This document shows positions 23,801 to 36,341 of a DNA stretch of 64,000 nucleotides, one piece after another. Where the stretch lies: the NCBI GenBank assembly GCA_963978905.1, contig OZ022257.1:52904873-52968872 (forward strand), given 5' to 3'. Position numbers and translations under genes: made by a program. Position 1 is the stretch's first letter. The number at the start of each line of letters is the position of its first letter. The DNA comes from Trichostrongylus colubriformis (lineage: Eukaryota; Nematoda; Chromadorea; Rhabditida; Trichostrongylidae). Under the pieces are notes generated by a model. That model did not search any database and had not been told where the DNA came from. It saw only the letters and a list, made by a program, of their open reading frames with translations.

Positions 23801-26800
23801 ACCCGAGACGGTTTCAGGGGAGAAAGCTCACCGTATACCTTATCTTTAGGGCTTGGAAACCTTCATATCTCCACGTCTTGGTTGAGCAAAGCATGGTCAG
23901 ACTTATATTATGTAGTAATACGCCAGCCTTTGCCACAGTACCACTTACCAGTAGCTTCGGGTGATCCCAGACAAAACAAATTAGTATCTTCCATTCATAT
24001 CTTATGATGTATAGGCATTATTATACAAAATATTCACTATCGTGATGATTTTAGTATGTGAACCATTGCAGAAAAAAGCCACTACTTTTTCTAAATTTCC
24101 TCGGGAGCTTTATATTTTGCAATTCAATCGATTTAGCGAAGCAATTTGTAAGATACTTACGGAAGGATTTTAGCAAAGTCGAGCATAGGGAACGGAAGTT
24201 CGCCAGGTTGTGGGAATTCGGCAGATCGCTCAAACCTCAGCACACGGCGAGAGATCGGGTGCTAAAATTTAACTATTAATTTGATTACTGGGTTTTAAAA
24301 AATCACATAAAATTATATTAATGCTATTCGTTTGACTGTTCACAATTTCAGTTATTTTTCCATTTCTACAATTTTAATGACATATCAGTGACCGTATCCG
24401 AATAATCACACCTTCAATTCGAAATTGTTTTCAAGGCAAAAACTTTCAATGTTTGATGGATTCGAAGGAAATGAAGGCTAATTTTTTATAATGTTCCAAA
24501 ATCACTATGTTTGGAGCTCCTATGACTGGGAGAACATACAATTATTTAGAAAAACAGGAAGTCTGAAGAATAATTATAAGCTAGAAATATGATAGGCAAA
24601 GTGCGCGCCTGTTGCAAAATTCAGATTTATTAATTGGAATAGCTACTCCGTCAGTCACGGGTGCTCTAAACATAGTGAATTTGAAAGTCCGCATGTGTGC
24701 TGTAATATTTTTTTTGTATTAAGCATAACATGAGTAATACTTCAGCGCACAATTTCCATAGTTTCTCGAGCTGATGCCTCTTCGGCGGTGTGTGCCATAA
24801 AACAGAAGATTCCCATGGGGGCGTTGCGCGTGCGGCTCGCTGGATGTGAGCTAAGCGCACCACATCGGTTGGGTCCTGATGCGGTTAGCGGCCATAAGGT
24901 GCCGCTAGCTCGTGCTCGTAGCGTCCGCGCAAAATGCGGCAACTTGAATTTTCTATATTAATGGCCCACACGCCCCGTTCTGAGACAAACGATGGAGGGA
25001 GGATCTCTCACTTCAAAAAAAAGTTGAAACACCAAAAAAGCTCAGGGGATGTTCTCTTCCGAAAATCATCTGAAAGCAACAAGCAATAAATATCAAAGTA
25101 CCCTTCTTACTTTACAGCAGTATCAATCATATGTGCGTCAAATATCACAAGACAACGAAGAAGTTTCTTGCCGGTAGTTGCAGGCGAATTCTATTGATGA
25201 ACACAGGGAAAAGACACAAAAAAATGACTTCAATTCAAAACCTGCTCTTTCATTGTGAGACTTTTTCACCTCTATGCGGCCTGTTGTGATTGAATAGCAC
25301 TCCGGTACTAACATAAAGCACCGTAAGTATTTTGGCCAAAAACATTCTGGCTAACGACAAAGGGGAACATTATTTGGTGTACCCACGTGTGTGAGAATCT
25401 GGGCAAGTGAATCTAGGTATCCTCAGAAATTGGATTTCTCGAGGCCATTGCAGCCGTGTTTCAATTTCTCATCCTTTCAGTGGAGGGGGAAGGAAGCACA
25501 TAGTCCTGGGAAAATACTTTTTTACACGGCACGACTTTGAGAGAAATGTTAATTTTTCCTCGTGCCAGTAAAAAAGTGCTCTGCTGGTTAGAGGAGCCTT
25601 AAAATTCTTGGGGATACACTTTCCAAAGAAGTAAAAGTTTAGAATTTATTCGTCAATCACTTTGAAGCGATTATTTCATTTTTACTACACTTCAAATGGA
25701 AAAGTTTCTGGAATATGAGTCGTTAAAGCATCCAAAACGAATTCTATATGGTTCTCGACGAAATTCCAGGGCACGGCGTATTCACGGTGCAGATCATTTT
25801 ATGCTGTTCCCTAATCCTACTCAGTGCAAGTTTTCATTTACAAGCGCCAAGGCTCCGTGTGCGTTTTTCTGAGGTTCTGTTTTTTTTCTCAGTGTAGCAC
25901 TCTGCTAGGAAGAGAAAGAGAGGACCAGGGTGTGGACCAGTTGCTTTAAAGTGCGCCTCAGTTCCACTTGCATTAGGAATCTTGATTTATGTTAGATGGG
26001 AGTAGTTTTTGTGTAAACTTCTAATTTTCTTGTTTTTTCTTTTTGAGGTGGGTCATCATCACGAGTCAGAAGGATCGATTTATAGCAATCACGTTCTGTC
26101 TGTAAACGGGAGCTTTTGGAATTTTACGAAATTTTTATTCCAGACCCAACTTAGGAGAAAAGGACCAGCATGTAACCTCCTCCTAACCCCTAACCGTCAG
26201 GGTTTATTCGAGTCCAAAGATACCTCTAGTGACGAAAAACGTGTTCTCCTCTTATGGCCATAGATCTAAGTCGTAAGCACCGACCATGTGACAGCTGACA
26301 TCATTCAGTGACATTTACGGGTAATATCCGTTATGACGAATGACCACCGTGGGAGGGTATGGGCAGACAACAGCTCGGACTTCTCCCCATTCCAGCGAAA
26401 CCTTTTAACGAAATCGTAAACAGGTACATTAATATCGAAAGTGGGTGATCACGACGGCGGGAAAGCAGAACAACGAGTTTGGAACTGGTGAGTATTAAAG
26501 CGGCCATCAAATTCACATATCTCCTCGCGGAGAAGGCTTTTCACGATCAATCTCTATGGGCTCACAATCGCAAATAAACAAGTTAAAAATATAAATATAC
26601 AATTATTGCACTGAGTAGAGCCCCAGAAAATCGTCATAGACTTGTAGGAAATTACTTAGGATTTGATTTATCAAAAGTCTAGCAGTATAGATGCAGTCCA
26701 AACCTCTGGCAAGCGGTGCTAATCTTTTGGTTGCATTTCCACTTCATGCAATGATTGGGTCATTGCGGGGAAGAGGCGATTTGGCGTGAGCCAAAATTCA

Positions 26801-26938
26801 CATTCTCCACTTCCACACCCCGAAAACTACGTCGCTAGTTCATGTCGCGGATATGGTATTTTTTGCGTGTTGTTGGGTGTGTGTGGTGTAATGGAGCGCA
26901 AAGCACAAATGATTTGTATACTACGCCTCTCCCTCCTT

Positions 26939-26951
26939 CCCCCCCCCCCCC
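26939..26951. repeat. Poly-C tract (13 C)
   Basis: Thirteen consecutive C, the longest homopolymer G/C run in the window, in an otherwise pyrimidine-rich stretch. Confidence 0.9.
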
Positions 26952-28019
26952 TCCCTTCCCAGCCCACACTGACCTCATGGATTTTCTCCACTTCGAACGA
27001 GTGAGCTTGGATTCCTTCTGATGTACCCGTTTTTGATTAAGAAATAACTCCTGCGAGTTGAACCTGCCTTCCCCTCATCCACACGTTGAGTGCGAAACAC
27101 TTTCCGATAATCTTGTCAGCGCTGGCTGGTCTGTCTGACTGAGAGTGGAGCTAGTTTGAAGTTTCTTCCCGTGAAAGCACTTTAGGTTACTAGTAGGTCA
27201 TTATCAAGAACGCTCTATAGAATTACAGTAATAAAGCTATTGTAGCTGAATAGCATGAACAGCGCTTGTAAATGTCACTGTAAGAGTCATAGTATTCGAT
27301 TCAATACGCTGCACGTGTACTATTACAATGCTGAATAGTTGCACCATCGAACTAAAACAGCTCATTATCACTTGAGTCTACAAGATGGGACAAAATGAGG
27401 GAAACCAGGAGTTGGCGCGGGAACTTTGACCCCTAGGGCGCTTTTCGGATTTGAAAAGCTCTTGCTCGTCTTTATCCGAAACAGTGCAACCTTCTCTACT
27501 AAACAGCACAAAAATTTCATCTTTGACCCAAATTGACCATGTCAACCCCTTACCGGTCTTCCATCATCGGTCCGCACCGTCAAGGATTCTGAGCTATTGA
27601 CATGTCCCGTCGTCTGAAGCTACCAAGAGATTTTGTGTAGGATTCATTTGATGGTTTACAGAATTAGGAATTTTTCGACCGATCATGAGGTGAGAGATCG
27701 ACTGGAGACACAGCCATCACAGGAACCCTCAGCATGCCAGCATTATTGTTTGAAATTTAGTTTATGTTGAGCCCACTTTCTTGGATTTCTTATTTATGCA
27801 AAATGGCTCCAAAAACTCCAAAAAATGGCTCATTGAAATTCAATTTTAATGGGAAAAAACTTATCAGACCTCAGTCAAAGGGTCAAGAAAGTGAAAGAAA
27901 GAAGCCATGTATGATGAATGTGATCTTTTCCGGAAATTAAGTAAGAAACATTAACGATCACAATTTTAGGGATTCTTTAAAAAATTCACTCTGTAACTTG
28001 AGAGCTTGAACGAATTTAA

Positions 28020-28180
28020 GCGGTCTATATTGCACGTGGACAGAGGTGTCGTACTGACAGGTGGTGCGCGCTTCTATTCTCGTAGGACCAAATCGCGCAT
28101 CAATTCGGCCAGCACAGCCAAGCCTTCCATCCTTCGGGGTACGTGATCTGGCAGCAAAGTCCGCTGAGAGGATAAAAGCA
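28020..28180 (+). repeat. Possible SINE-like dispersed repeat, second copy
   Basis: Shares the diverged block CCAAGCCTTCCATCCTTCGG followed by GGTACGTGA with 13800-13850. No clean A or B box. Confidence 0.3.
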
Positions 28181-29531
28181 TTAAATTGTACATCGGGCGG
28201 CCTCCGCGGGTATAGGCTTAATCTCATTCAATTTTCTCCACGATGCTGAATGCAACTAGTACAATGCGCAGCGCAAACTAGCGAGGTACTGGTCAATGCC
28301 AGAAAGTCTTATCCTTCATTCTTTGCTTTGCATCCAATGTAATTGGAATTCAGTGGTGGGAGGGAAACCAAATCTTTCATTGTGAGATCGACTGGACGGC
28401 TGGAGCTGACATTGCCAACATAGTCCCATAAGCTCGCATCTGTCGACGGTATCAGAGATTTTGAATGTTATTATGGGTCAAAAGATCGCTACAAACTCTA
28501 GAAATCCCTCGATGCCCTTTCGCGGCATTCACGCACAATTTCGTTGCGATAGGTCACGTTGAGAGAATAGCGTCTCTGTGGACAGCTGTACCACTCATGT
28601 GATACCAGCATCGACCCACTTCTTTGGATGTCGGTCTTTTCTCGAAGGTCTGTCTGTCGTCAATTCCGTGCCATAACAACTGCAAACACTCCCTGTTACA
28701 CCTTTGCGTATGCGTAAAGTTCTTGTGTGCTGGCTAACATGGGTAATTCCACTTTTGAAACCGAACGGTTTCGTTTTGTGAAAGGGAGATTTTATGGCCT
28801 GCCTCGCAGTGGGAGAGAGAAAATGGGCTTTGTGTGCATTTTCGATAGGTACAACGGCGATTTTCTTGCGAAACACCCAGTTTCTTCAATTGAATGGAAT
28901 TCGTCTTACCAGCGAACAACAACCGCCACCATAAAAGGAGCAACGAACGAAACGGACATTCTATATATGTGGTATAATTCTGGCCAGTGATCGCTTGCCT
29001 TAGATCGTCTAGCTCCCTTAACCAACAAGAGGATTATTTCTCACCCAGCGAGTTCATGACCATTACATTAAAGTTCAGAAGAAGCTCACTTGATAGCCAT
29101 GAGCGTGTAAATTTTGTGCCAGGGTGAATTTGTGACAAAAGACCTCAAGAGCAGGGCCCTATAATTTATGCCTAGAAGAACCAGATCCCGAACTCTCATC
29201 ACCTTCAGTACTAATTCCACAGTCACAGTATCCTCCATAAGTTCAAACCCAGTCTTCCCATAACCAGCTGATGTGATAAGAATTGGGCCATTGTACAGCC
29301 ATGCTAACAAATATGATTCATTGACCAAGGCAGTCCTAAGCCTTTATTTCCAAAGAGGGTGGGGTACTGGTGAAGGAAGGAAGCTGAGGTTCGACGCTGC
29401 CGCGAATACGAGCCTGGGTAGCATTTTTTGGTATTCAAGGGATACCATACGACCATTATTCTACTACTTTGCTGTGACGACACGGCCCGAGAGGCCACCA
29501 TGAAGGCTTCCCCGACAGAAGATGTTGCACT

Positions 29532-30027
29532 TTAAAGGAATCATTCACGAAAATTTGAGTTCTCTGTTACATGTCATGCGTGGTTGCTAGAGACCGCATG
29601 CAAAATTTCACGCGCATGTTCGAGTCCAATTAAGAGAGAGCTCCCTAAAATGACAGCCTCCGTGGTAGAGCGTCAGAATGGGTGTGAACGCTAGAGAATC
29701 GAAGAGCAAAGACGAGATGGTCATGTCGTCAGGGACACAGCGTGAGAAGGAAATCGTCAGTGGGCGCGAAAAATTTGAACTATGTTCTGGTCGCTGACGG
29801 CTATTAGAATGTTGTGTCGGGATTTCATGTGATTTAGACTTTTTTTCCAATTTTTCTTTTGCTTCGAATTAACGAAAATTCTTTGAAAATTGAAAAATGA
29901 AAGCTGAAAATTAAAGTGAAGTTGGAAATTTCTCGGTTCTTTTCGTGTTTCTGTTTATGGACTGTTTTTAGCGGAGTGATTTTGAGAGCAACTGGAATCA
30001 TGAAATTTTCGCGGACGATTCCTTTAA
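29532..30027. repeat. 496-bp foldback MITE with TTAAAGGAATC ends
   Basis: The left end TTAAAGGAATCATTCACGAA is inverted at the right end as TTCGCGGACGATTCCTTTAA. An interior block is shared with 19725-20162. A related terminus (a CGTG-ACGATTCCT-like end) is also seen near 2256, 33759, 42391 and 46386. Non-coding. Confidence 0.7.
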
Positions 30028-33000
30028 GCCGCCACGATTCTGACATCTAAGTCCAGTTCCCCTATAACTGGGATTGGCCCTGTACTTGAAGTGGCCACTA
30101 GCCATTTTTTAAGACTCACATTTGGTACTAGAGCAACATAAATAAACAGGTTTTGAGTGCATTAGATTGTGCAGAAGTCTTGCGTCACATGCCACTCTCC
30201 TTTTGGGATAGCTGCTCAATGTTCAACTCTCAGACTTCGTACTTCCTATGTAAAGTTCACGGACTCGATTAAGCAGTATTTGGAACACGCTAGTGTGATA
30301 GACTAGAAAGGGATCCTTACAGCTCACTCTCTGTATTTTTCTCCCTTCCTGCCTTACCTTTACAACACGCTTGAACACACGACCATTCTGGTGAAGAAAC
30401 CAGTTGCTTTTGGGAAGGGTGAAAGGTATTGCAAGCCAATTTTCGCTTTCGTCTAGATTAAGTAGAGTTTGCTACAGTACCATTGGAACTGAAAGCAATG
30501 GTCGCATAGCACGGGTTTGGAATGCAGCAATTGCCTAGAGAAAACTTCCCATTACTCTGACAACAGCACACCTTCTTATGATTTACATAGAAAACCCAGC
30601 TTTTATCCCCAAGGCTATGAAGTCTCGCAGGGTGGAACGTCAATGAAGGACAGCAAAATAAGGTTTCTTAGCCCCTTATCTGCTGCCCGGTGTGACTCAC
30701 TGAGTTGGTGGGACACCCGAACTGCTCAAGGTTTTCAGGAGTCATCCAATATTCGCATAATACCGTACGTGTTGCTGTTTCCTGTCGTATAGTGACCTTC
30801 GGATTGGTTAGCCTCCAAGGATACCATCTTGCTCAGTGCTCGTCCAAGCACCTAAGATTCGTATCTTCTGATCGAGAGCCGATGGAGCAGAGAGGAAGTA
30901 GGATACTAGACGGTGGACTAGACAGATAGTGAGTGCAGCATTGAAGCTGCCAGCTGTTTCCTCGACTAGGAATTCTGAGGACACTTGTGACATATTGTTG
31001 GTCTAAAGATGCGGTTTTCGAGTGAGTCGGTTTCTGCTACACCGCAGGCGATTGTACATTTTATAAAGAATAATCGAAGCATGCGCTGACTTACTATGCG
31101 AATCAATAATTGCCCTAATTCATAATTAATAACCTAAATCTAATTTCTATAAAGATAATTAGTAACCTCTGAGATCAGTAAGCCCACAAAAAATTTTGGA
31201 AATATCTCAAGACTTATGCACTAACCTAATACATCAGAACATAGCTACTAATAGAATTAGTTTGTTGTATGCCATGGCGTCATGGCTTTTAGCAGTTATA
31301 GCATGCCAAATAAACAATTTGTTATTGATGGGAGCCGAAGTCAACTTCACTAACCTTTTCATAGCCAGCAGTCTTTCGTCCTTTTTTCATGAGATTCTTA
31401 TCGAATGTCCAGCATAGTCCAATGACCAGTAGCAGTACCAATACGAGAAGTCGTGTGGAATTCATCCTCAATAAAGAGTCAGCCACTTACACAAACGCAC
31501 GAGCAGTCGACGACGAACGCAATGCAGAACTCGTCTGGAAAGTGGGCGTGGCCATGGGCAACATCGTAGTCAAACGTCGTCGCCGCCACCACCACCACCA
31601 CCCATCGAGGTAAGCGGGGCCTTTCAGGTCAATAGGGCAATGTCGAGCGCCCCGTGCGCTTTCACCCCGAAAGTCTACGTGCATCCATTGAGGTTATGGA
31701 AGGAACTGGATCGGTGCGATAACGCCGTCGTCGTCGTCCTTTAAATGTCAAGACAACGCATGCCCGACGATGAGGGCGACATCTAATGACGAATGTTTAA
31801 TGAATATGGAAATCGCAATGCGATATTAATGTGAATCGGAAATATGAAAGGGCATAAGAACGTCACCGTCTGGATCCCATTCATAGGATGATCCATTGGT
31901 GGTCAAGTTCTCATACGTACCGAAACCAATACAATACAGTATGTAGATTTTCTTTCCATATTCCCCTGCAATGATACTTGATGATCCCATAATCAGAGAG
32001 GAGCTGGTGTTTCTTAAGTCACAAATAAACAGGCTTTGAAATAAATAAAAGTATTGACAAGGACAGAGAGCACTACGAACCCGTTTAGATGCTTTCAGGG
32101 AATCATTACATTGTGGAAGCACCTTTGCTCTCGCGTCATAGTAATTTCACTAAGATCAGTCTATGCTTCTCGTAAATTCTATTTTATTTATCTATTTACG
32201 ATGCATAAAAACACTAACAGGAAATACAGCCACCGCGAATGAGTTAGTACCTTCAGCCTCGCTCTATGATGACAGGTAGAATAAGCCTTTCACCGTTACA
32301 CTTGATAGAAAGGGTCCTTTGTTCGTTAATCTTCAGTGATACTTAGTGATTTCAAGCAGTCTCGCAAATGAAACCATTGGGCTATGACTCTATAGAACAG
32401 AAACATGAAAGCTAGAGGGCAAAAGCGCAAATTCTAAGAGGCCTTCGTTCTTGCATCTCCTGTCGCATAGGTACATAGAGACTATGCTGTTTATTCATTG
32501 TTTATATTTATTTACATATTTGTTATTTCTAGAAACTCTCCTGAGTGGGAAGTTCCTGTATGCCCAAACCAAGGAAGATCCTATTTTCATACGTATCGTT
32601 ACCGAGAAAGAAAGATGAATTGCATGATCGATCAACGGCGCTAAAAGAAATTCGCAGTGAGATGTCAGTTTGCTGCTCTGGTGTAGCAGTAAAAGCAGAA
32701 ACTAGTTTCAACTATTGCAATGTTATAATAAATACTTTTATAGATTAGAGAAAACATCACACACATGGTGCGAAAGATATCACAGAGGTAATTGATAGAG
32801 ATAATTAGTTTTGATAACGAAATTTCTACTGTTAAATATCAAGATGCAGATTTATGAAGATGTTCATGAGATGAGAATAGAAAAGCTGGAAGTTGTGAGG
32901 CAATTGTTAGAATGGAAAGATCAGGCTCCACTCTAGAGACAAGTGGGCTATTGAAATGTCAGATCATTGAATACAGGCAGTTCACTTAAGAAATCACTTT

Positions 33001-33289
33001 AGCACAATAGGCACCCCACTCAACTTTGCGTCATTATATTCGGCAGCAATTTCATAGTAGGCAGTTCAATATTTTGTGGGAACAATCATAGAGACTTGCA
33101 CTATTCTTTCAATTCTATCAATTATCATTCTAAGCAGATACAATTTTAGCTACTAGACAAATGCAAAAATCAAATATCGAAACGATTTGAAAGTTACACA
33201 TCTGTATTTTTACCAAGAGAGTGGACTTGCAGGTGATCATCTTCTCATTAAGCTTCAACGACTTTTAACGATTATTCATATCATTCTTA
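30028..33289. other. No supported gene
   Basis: About 3.3 kb. One frame at 31421-31612 (plus strand) begins with ATG, has a basic run followed by five histidines, and meets a GTAAGC donor-like site. It has no upstream acceptor I trust and no recognisable domain. Nothing else is supported. Confidence 0.4.
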
Positions 33290-33412
33290 CAAGGTTGGTG
33301 GGCAAAAGTTTGGTCACCGACGGAACTCGAACCTGCATCCCATGACTTTCGCGCTGACGCGCTAATTAATAGCACTGCCGAAACCCACTTCACCTTAAAG
33401 GAAAGATCTCAC
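33290..33412 (-). repeat. tRNA-derived SINE, copy B
   Basis: Read on the minus strand it runs AAGGTGAAGTGGG, then a degenerate A-box region, then the B box GGTTCGAGTTC (complement of 33323-33333), then CTTTTGCCCA. It matches copies A and C. It directly abuts a foldback MITE, with a duplicated block TCACCTTAAAGGAAA at the junction. Confidence 0.6.
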
Positions 33413-33759
33413 CTTAAAGGAAAAATCTCCAGGAAAAAAAAGAGTCCCTTTGTTAATGTTGTACTTGCCTAATAAGGGCCGCATACAAAGTTTTACGCGA
33501 AAATGTGAGTGTTCGGCTAAGAGAGAGAGTGGGACTGTTAACGTATTTTTCTGTTCCTACAATGCGTCCCCGAACGCGCCGAACGACGGAACGGAGTCCC
33601 TTCTCGGAAGCTCCGCCCACCCGGCCGAGAGTTTGGGAAGCTCTGTCTTAGCCGTATACTCGTTTTTCCGCGTGAAAGTTTGCGTGCGTCCCTTATTAGG
33701 CAAATACAACATAAATACCTGGATAAAGAAGAAACTCATTTCTCCGTGGACGACTCCTG
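33413..33759. repeat. Foldback MITE, GCCGCATGCAAAG family copy 1
   Basis: Inverted arms: GCCTAATAAGGGCCGCATAC at the left (about 33467) and its diverged complement at the right (about 33680-33705, CCCTTATTAGGC). The outer parts resemble the TTAAAGGAA / CGTGGACGACTCCT termini. A copy with the same arms is at 45961-46386. Confidence 0.65.
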
Positions 33760-34284
33760 CAAATCAGTTTCTTGATGACATATATAGCTTACATGGCAGT
33801 ATTCACAAGTATAATGTGCCAGTTGGCCGATATCGACATCTAATCATGAATCTGAAGATCCAAATAGGTATAGATAAAGGAGCTGAGTGAATGAGACTCG
33901 AAGAGGTAAATTTGGCAGATTGTAAAATATGAAAGTAGGGGCATTCAGCAGTGTAACTGTAGAGAAAGAACGATAACGGCGCTGAAACCGAAATTAGGCC
34001 TAGCTCCTGCTCTTTCGCGCCCTTTTGCGTCACTTTGTGAGGGTAGACTGCAGACAGGCAAAGAAGCTAAGTCGCCCGGCCGCGAACGTTGTTCTGCCCT
34101 CGCCAGCATCTCGCCCGGCTAACGAACTGCAGCACGACACGCCGTGCTGCGGGATCGTGATAACAGCGTAATCCGCGCTTTTTCAATGCGAGCCTCAACA
34201 TATCACCGCTTTTGAGGTGAAAGGTTTGCCATCAGAGAACATGTATTCCCAGTCCCCACTTTAGCCTTACCTCTCCCAGCGCAT

Positions 34285-34400
34285 TTAAGGTGAAATGGGT
34301 GCTGTAGTGAAGTGGATCAGCATATACGCCCGGAAAGTACGGAGTGAGGGCTCGAGTTCCGTCCGAGACTAGAGCTGTTTCCCATAACTCAGCATACTTG
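34285..34400 (+). repeat. tRNA-derived SINE, copy C
   Basis: Same order as copy A: TTAAGGTGAAATGGG, degenerate A-box region, B-box-like GGCTCGAGTTCC (34349-34360), then TTTCCCATAACTCAGCATA and ACTTGTAA. It is oriented opposite to copy B about 1 kb away. Confidence 0.6.
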
Positions 34401-34663
34401 TAATATCTTTTGCATTACGAGTGGCGGCGAAATTCAGTAGCTAACCAAATTAAAACAGAAAATCGATACATATATGTTGTTTACGTTTTGTATTTCCTAT
34501 GAAACATGTAAGAAGTAAGATAATCACGGGAGATTCCACTGAGATGATGGTAATGTAACACGTGGCCAGCACAATAGCTCATCGATACCTTTATGCCATT
34601 GCCAATGCTTTATTGCCCTTTTGATTGCGAAAAAATTCTCTCAGATTTCTTTATTTATTAATA

Positions 34664-35430
34664 TTAGGTTGTCCCAAAAGTCTTGTCATATTTTTTTCGA
34701 TCATCACTTTTTATTTTTTTTCGTCTAACAAATAATAATTAGGCAACAAAGTCTTGACCATTGTTATCGGCAACTCTCTGCCACTTCATAGGAAAATCGT
34801 TGATTCCCTTCTCCCAGAACTCTGGATTCTGAGAGTCGAAGAAGTCAGCGATCGCCTTCGCAAGCAAGTCATAATCAACGAATTTTCTCTTGGCCAGGAA
34901 GGATTCGAGAGGATGGGTAAGGTGATAGCCAGAAGGGGCAATGTCTAGGGAGTATGGCGGGTGGGGCAGCACATCCCAGCCGAGCTCCTAGAAATTGGCC
35001 TGGGAACTTTTCGCGAAATGGGAGCGAAATGGGAGCGGGCGTCGTCATGGAGAAGGGTGACCGCGGACCGTTTCCGGCACTTTTCTCGAACATCGACGCG
35101 AGCTGCTGGAGCTGGTGGGTGCATACGGTAGCGGTGACTGTCTCGCCTTGTACCAGCAACTCGCGCAAAAGCATTCCTTCCTCGTCCCAGAACCAGCACA
35201 GTCCCAAGCGTGGTTTGTCTTTCATGTCAATCTCGCCGTTGCTGAAGCTGATGAACCAGCGGCGCACGGTCACGTAGCTCACACATCCCTTGCCCAATGC
35301 AGCGCTGATGGAGTGGCAAGCTTCCGTCGTTTTGGTGCCGCAAGACCACTCATAATGGATGACACCGCGAGTTGGGTGGGTATCGACAACGGGCATTGTA
35401 GCTCTCTCCACGGGATCTGGGATTTAAACC
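34664..35430 (-). mobile_element. Degenerate mariner element, one terminus lost
   Basis: One terminus, TTAGGTTGTCCCAAAAGTCT, is present and preceded by TA at 34662-34663. No matching inverted end is visible upstream of the transposase start near 35411. Transposase pieces sit in at least three minus-strand frames. These are an N-terminal helix-turn-helix part ending TVRRWFISFSNGEID (from 35411), a catalytic-region LLHDDARSHFAP (near 35050), and a C-terminal part LPHPPYSLDIAPSGYHL to WQRVADNNGQDFVA (34739-34972). The third catalytic aspartate expected in APSDYH is glycine here. With frameshifts and this lost residue the element is dead. Confidence 0.85.
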
Positions 35431-36003
35431 GTAAACATGAACTGTCAGGCATTACGTATAATTTCGGTACAGCAGATATGCACAAAGTTTTCATTCGCCG
35501 TGCAAATATGTGCAAGCTACCATTGCAACAGTTGGCTATTAGACTGAAATACGCAAAAAGTTTATCACTCCGTGTATTAAAAGCAATTGAGTAAATCGCG
35601 TTTCCGCTCTTATCTGAATTAGCGGTTTTTCATGGAAATCATTTTAGTTACATAATCTTTAGGCAGCAAAATACAGTAGAAAATCGGAAATGCATCAGAG
35701 TGTTAAATCTTTTAAACGCATTTCCGTCAAGTTCTTCATCGAAAGTTAGCATCATTTTACAACAAACGAATGAGCTAAATAGTAAATTTAACACTGCATT
35801 ACTTAGGGTGGCAGATGTTTCAGCAAACACTAAAAAGACTGTGCTAAAAGGAAGTGATTAGGCATAAGGTTTCTGATCTCAGAAGTCATACAAGGAGATT
35901 TATAGATCGATACTCACAAAAATGGCCTTTATATGAATTTATGTTCCCGCAGAAATCTCAGCATGACTTGTGGAGCCTCTTTCAGGATGCCAAAGGTCCG
36001 TCA

Positions 36004-36341
36004 GTTAGAGGCAAACTTCGCGATAATCAGATTGGTCGACTTACTTTCTTGGAACAGCAGATCCTTGGATAACTAATCAGGCTACCCCCTTCCCGTGCCG
36101 CTACGGTAGGCTATCACGGCGCTACACCATTCCGACGCTCCCCACTTGAGCTCCCCTTCTGCTCAGTTGACCAATGAGGGAGCTCAAGTGAGTGACGTTG
36201 GAGTGTGTTCGAGTGGGTGTAGCGCCGTGATAGCACCCCGGAGCGACGTGGAAAAGGTGCAGCCTGGTTAGCTATCCAAGGATCTACTGTTCCAACAGGG
36301 CAAGTTGACCCATCCAGTTATCGAGAAGTGTGCCTTTAACC
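36004..36341. repeat. Foldback MITE, CGGCGCTACAC family copy 1
   Basis: The arms pair from GAGGCAAACTTCGCGATAA at the left to its diverged complement near 36330, through GATCCTTGGATAACTAATCA / TGGTTAGCTATCCAAGGATC. The centre holds ATCACGGCGCTACAC / GTGTAGCGCCGTGAT-like inverted blocks. A second copy is at 40171-40506. Confidence 0.75.

Larger units (their letters stand above)
20806..29531. other. No supported gene over about 8.7 kb
   Basis: No exon set could be assembled on either strand. Items seen: an unrecognised 99-residue frame on the plus strand (20906-21205) overlapping a small histidine-rich frame on the minus strand (20818-20922); a GC-rich island at about 24770-24950; a 13-nt poly-C run at 26939-26951; and a possible SINE-like block near 28020-28180. 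A 129-residue frame at 21754-22143 and an 87-residue frame at 28727-28990 show no family motif. Confidence 0.4.

Noticed and set aside
31421..31612. Frame ending in RRRRHHHHHPS before a GTAAGC donor-like site
   Set aside because: A convincing upstream acceptor or downstream exon could not be found; kept only as a note.
33450..33890. 146-residue open frame on the plus strand
   Set aside because: It runs through both arms of a foldback MITE; composition and position argue against a gene.
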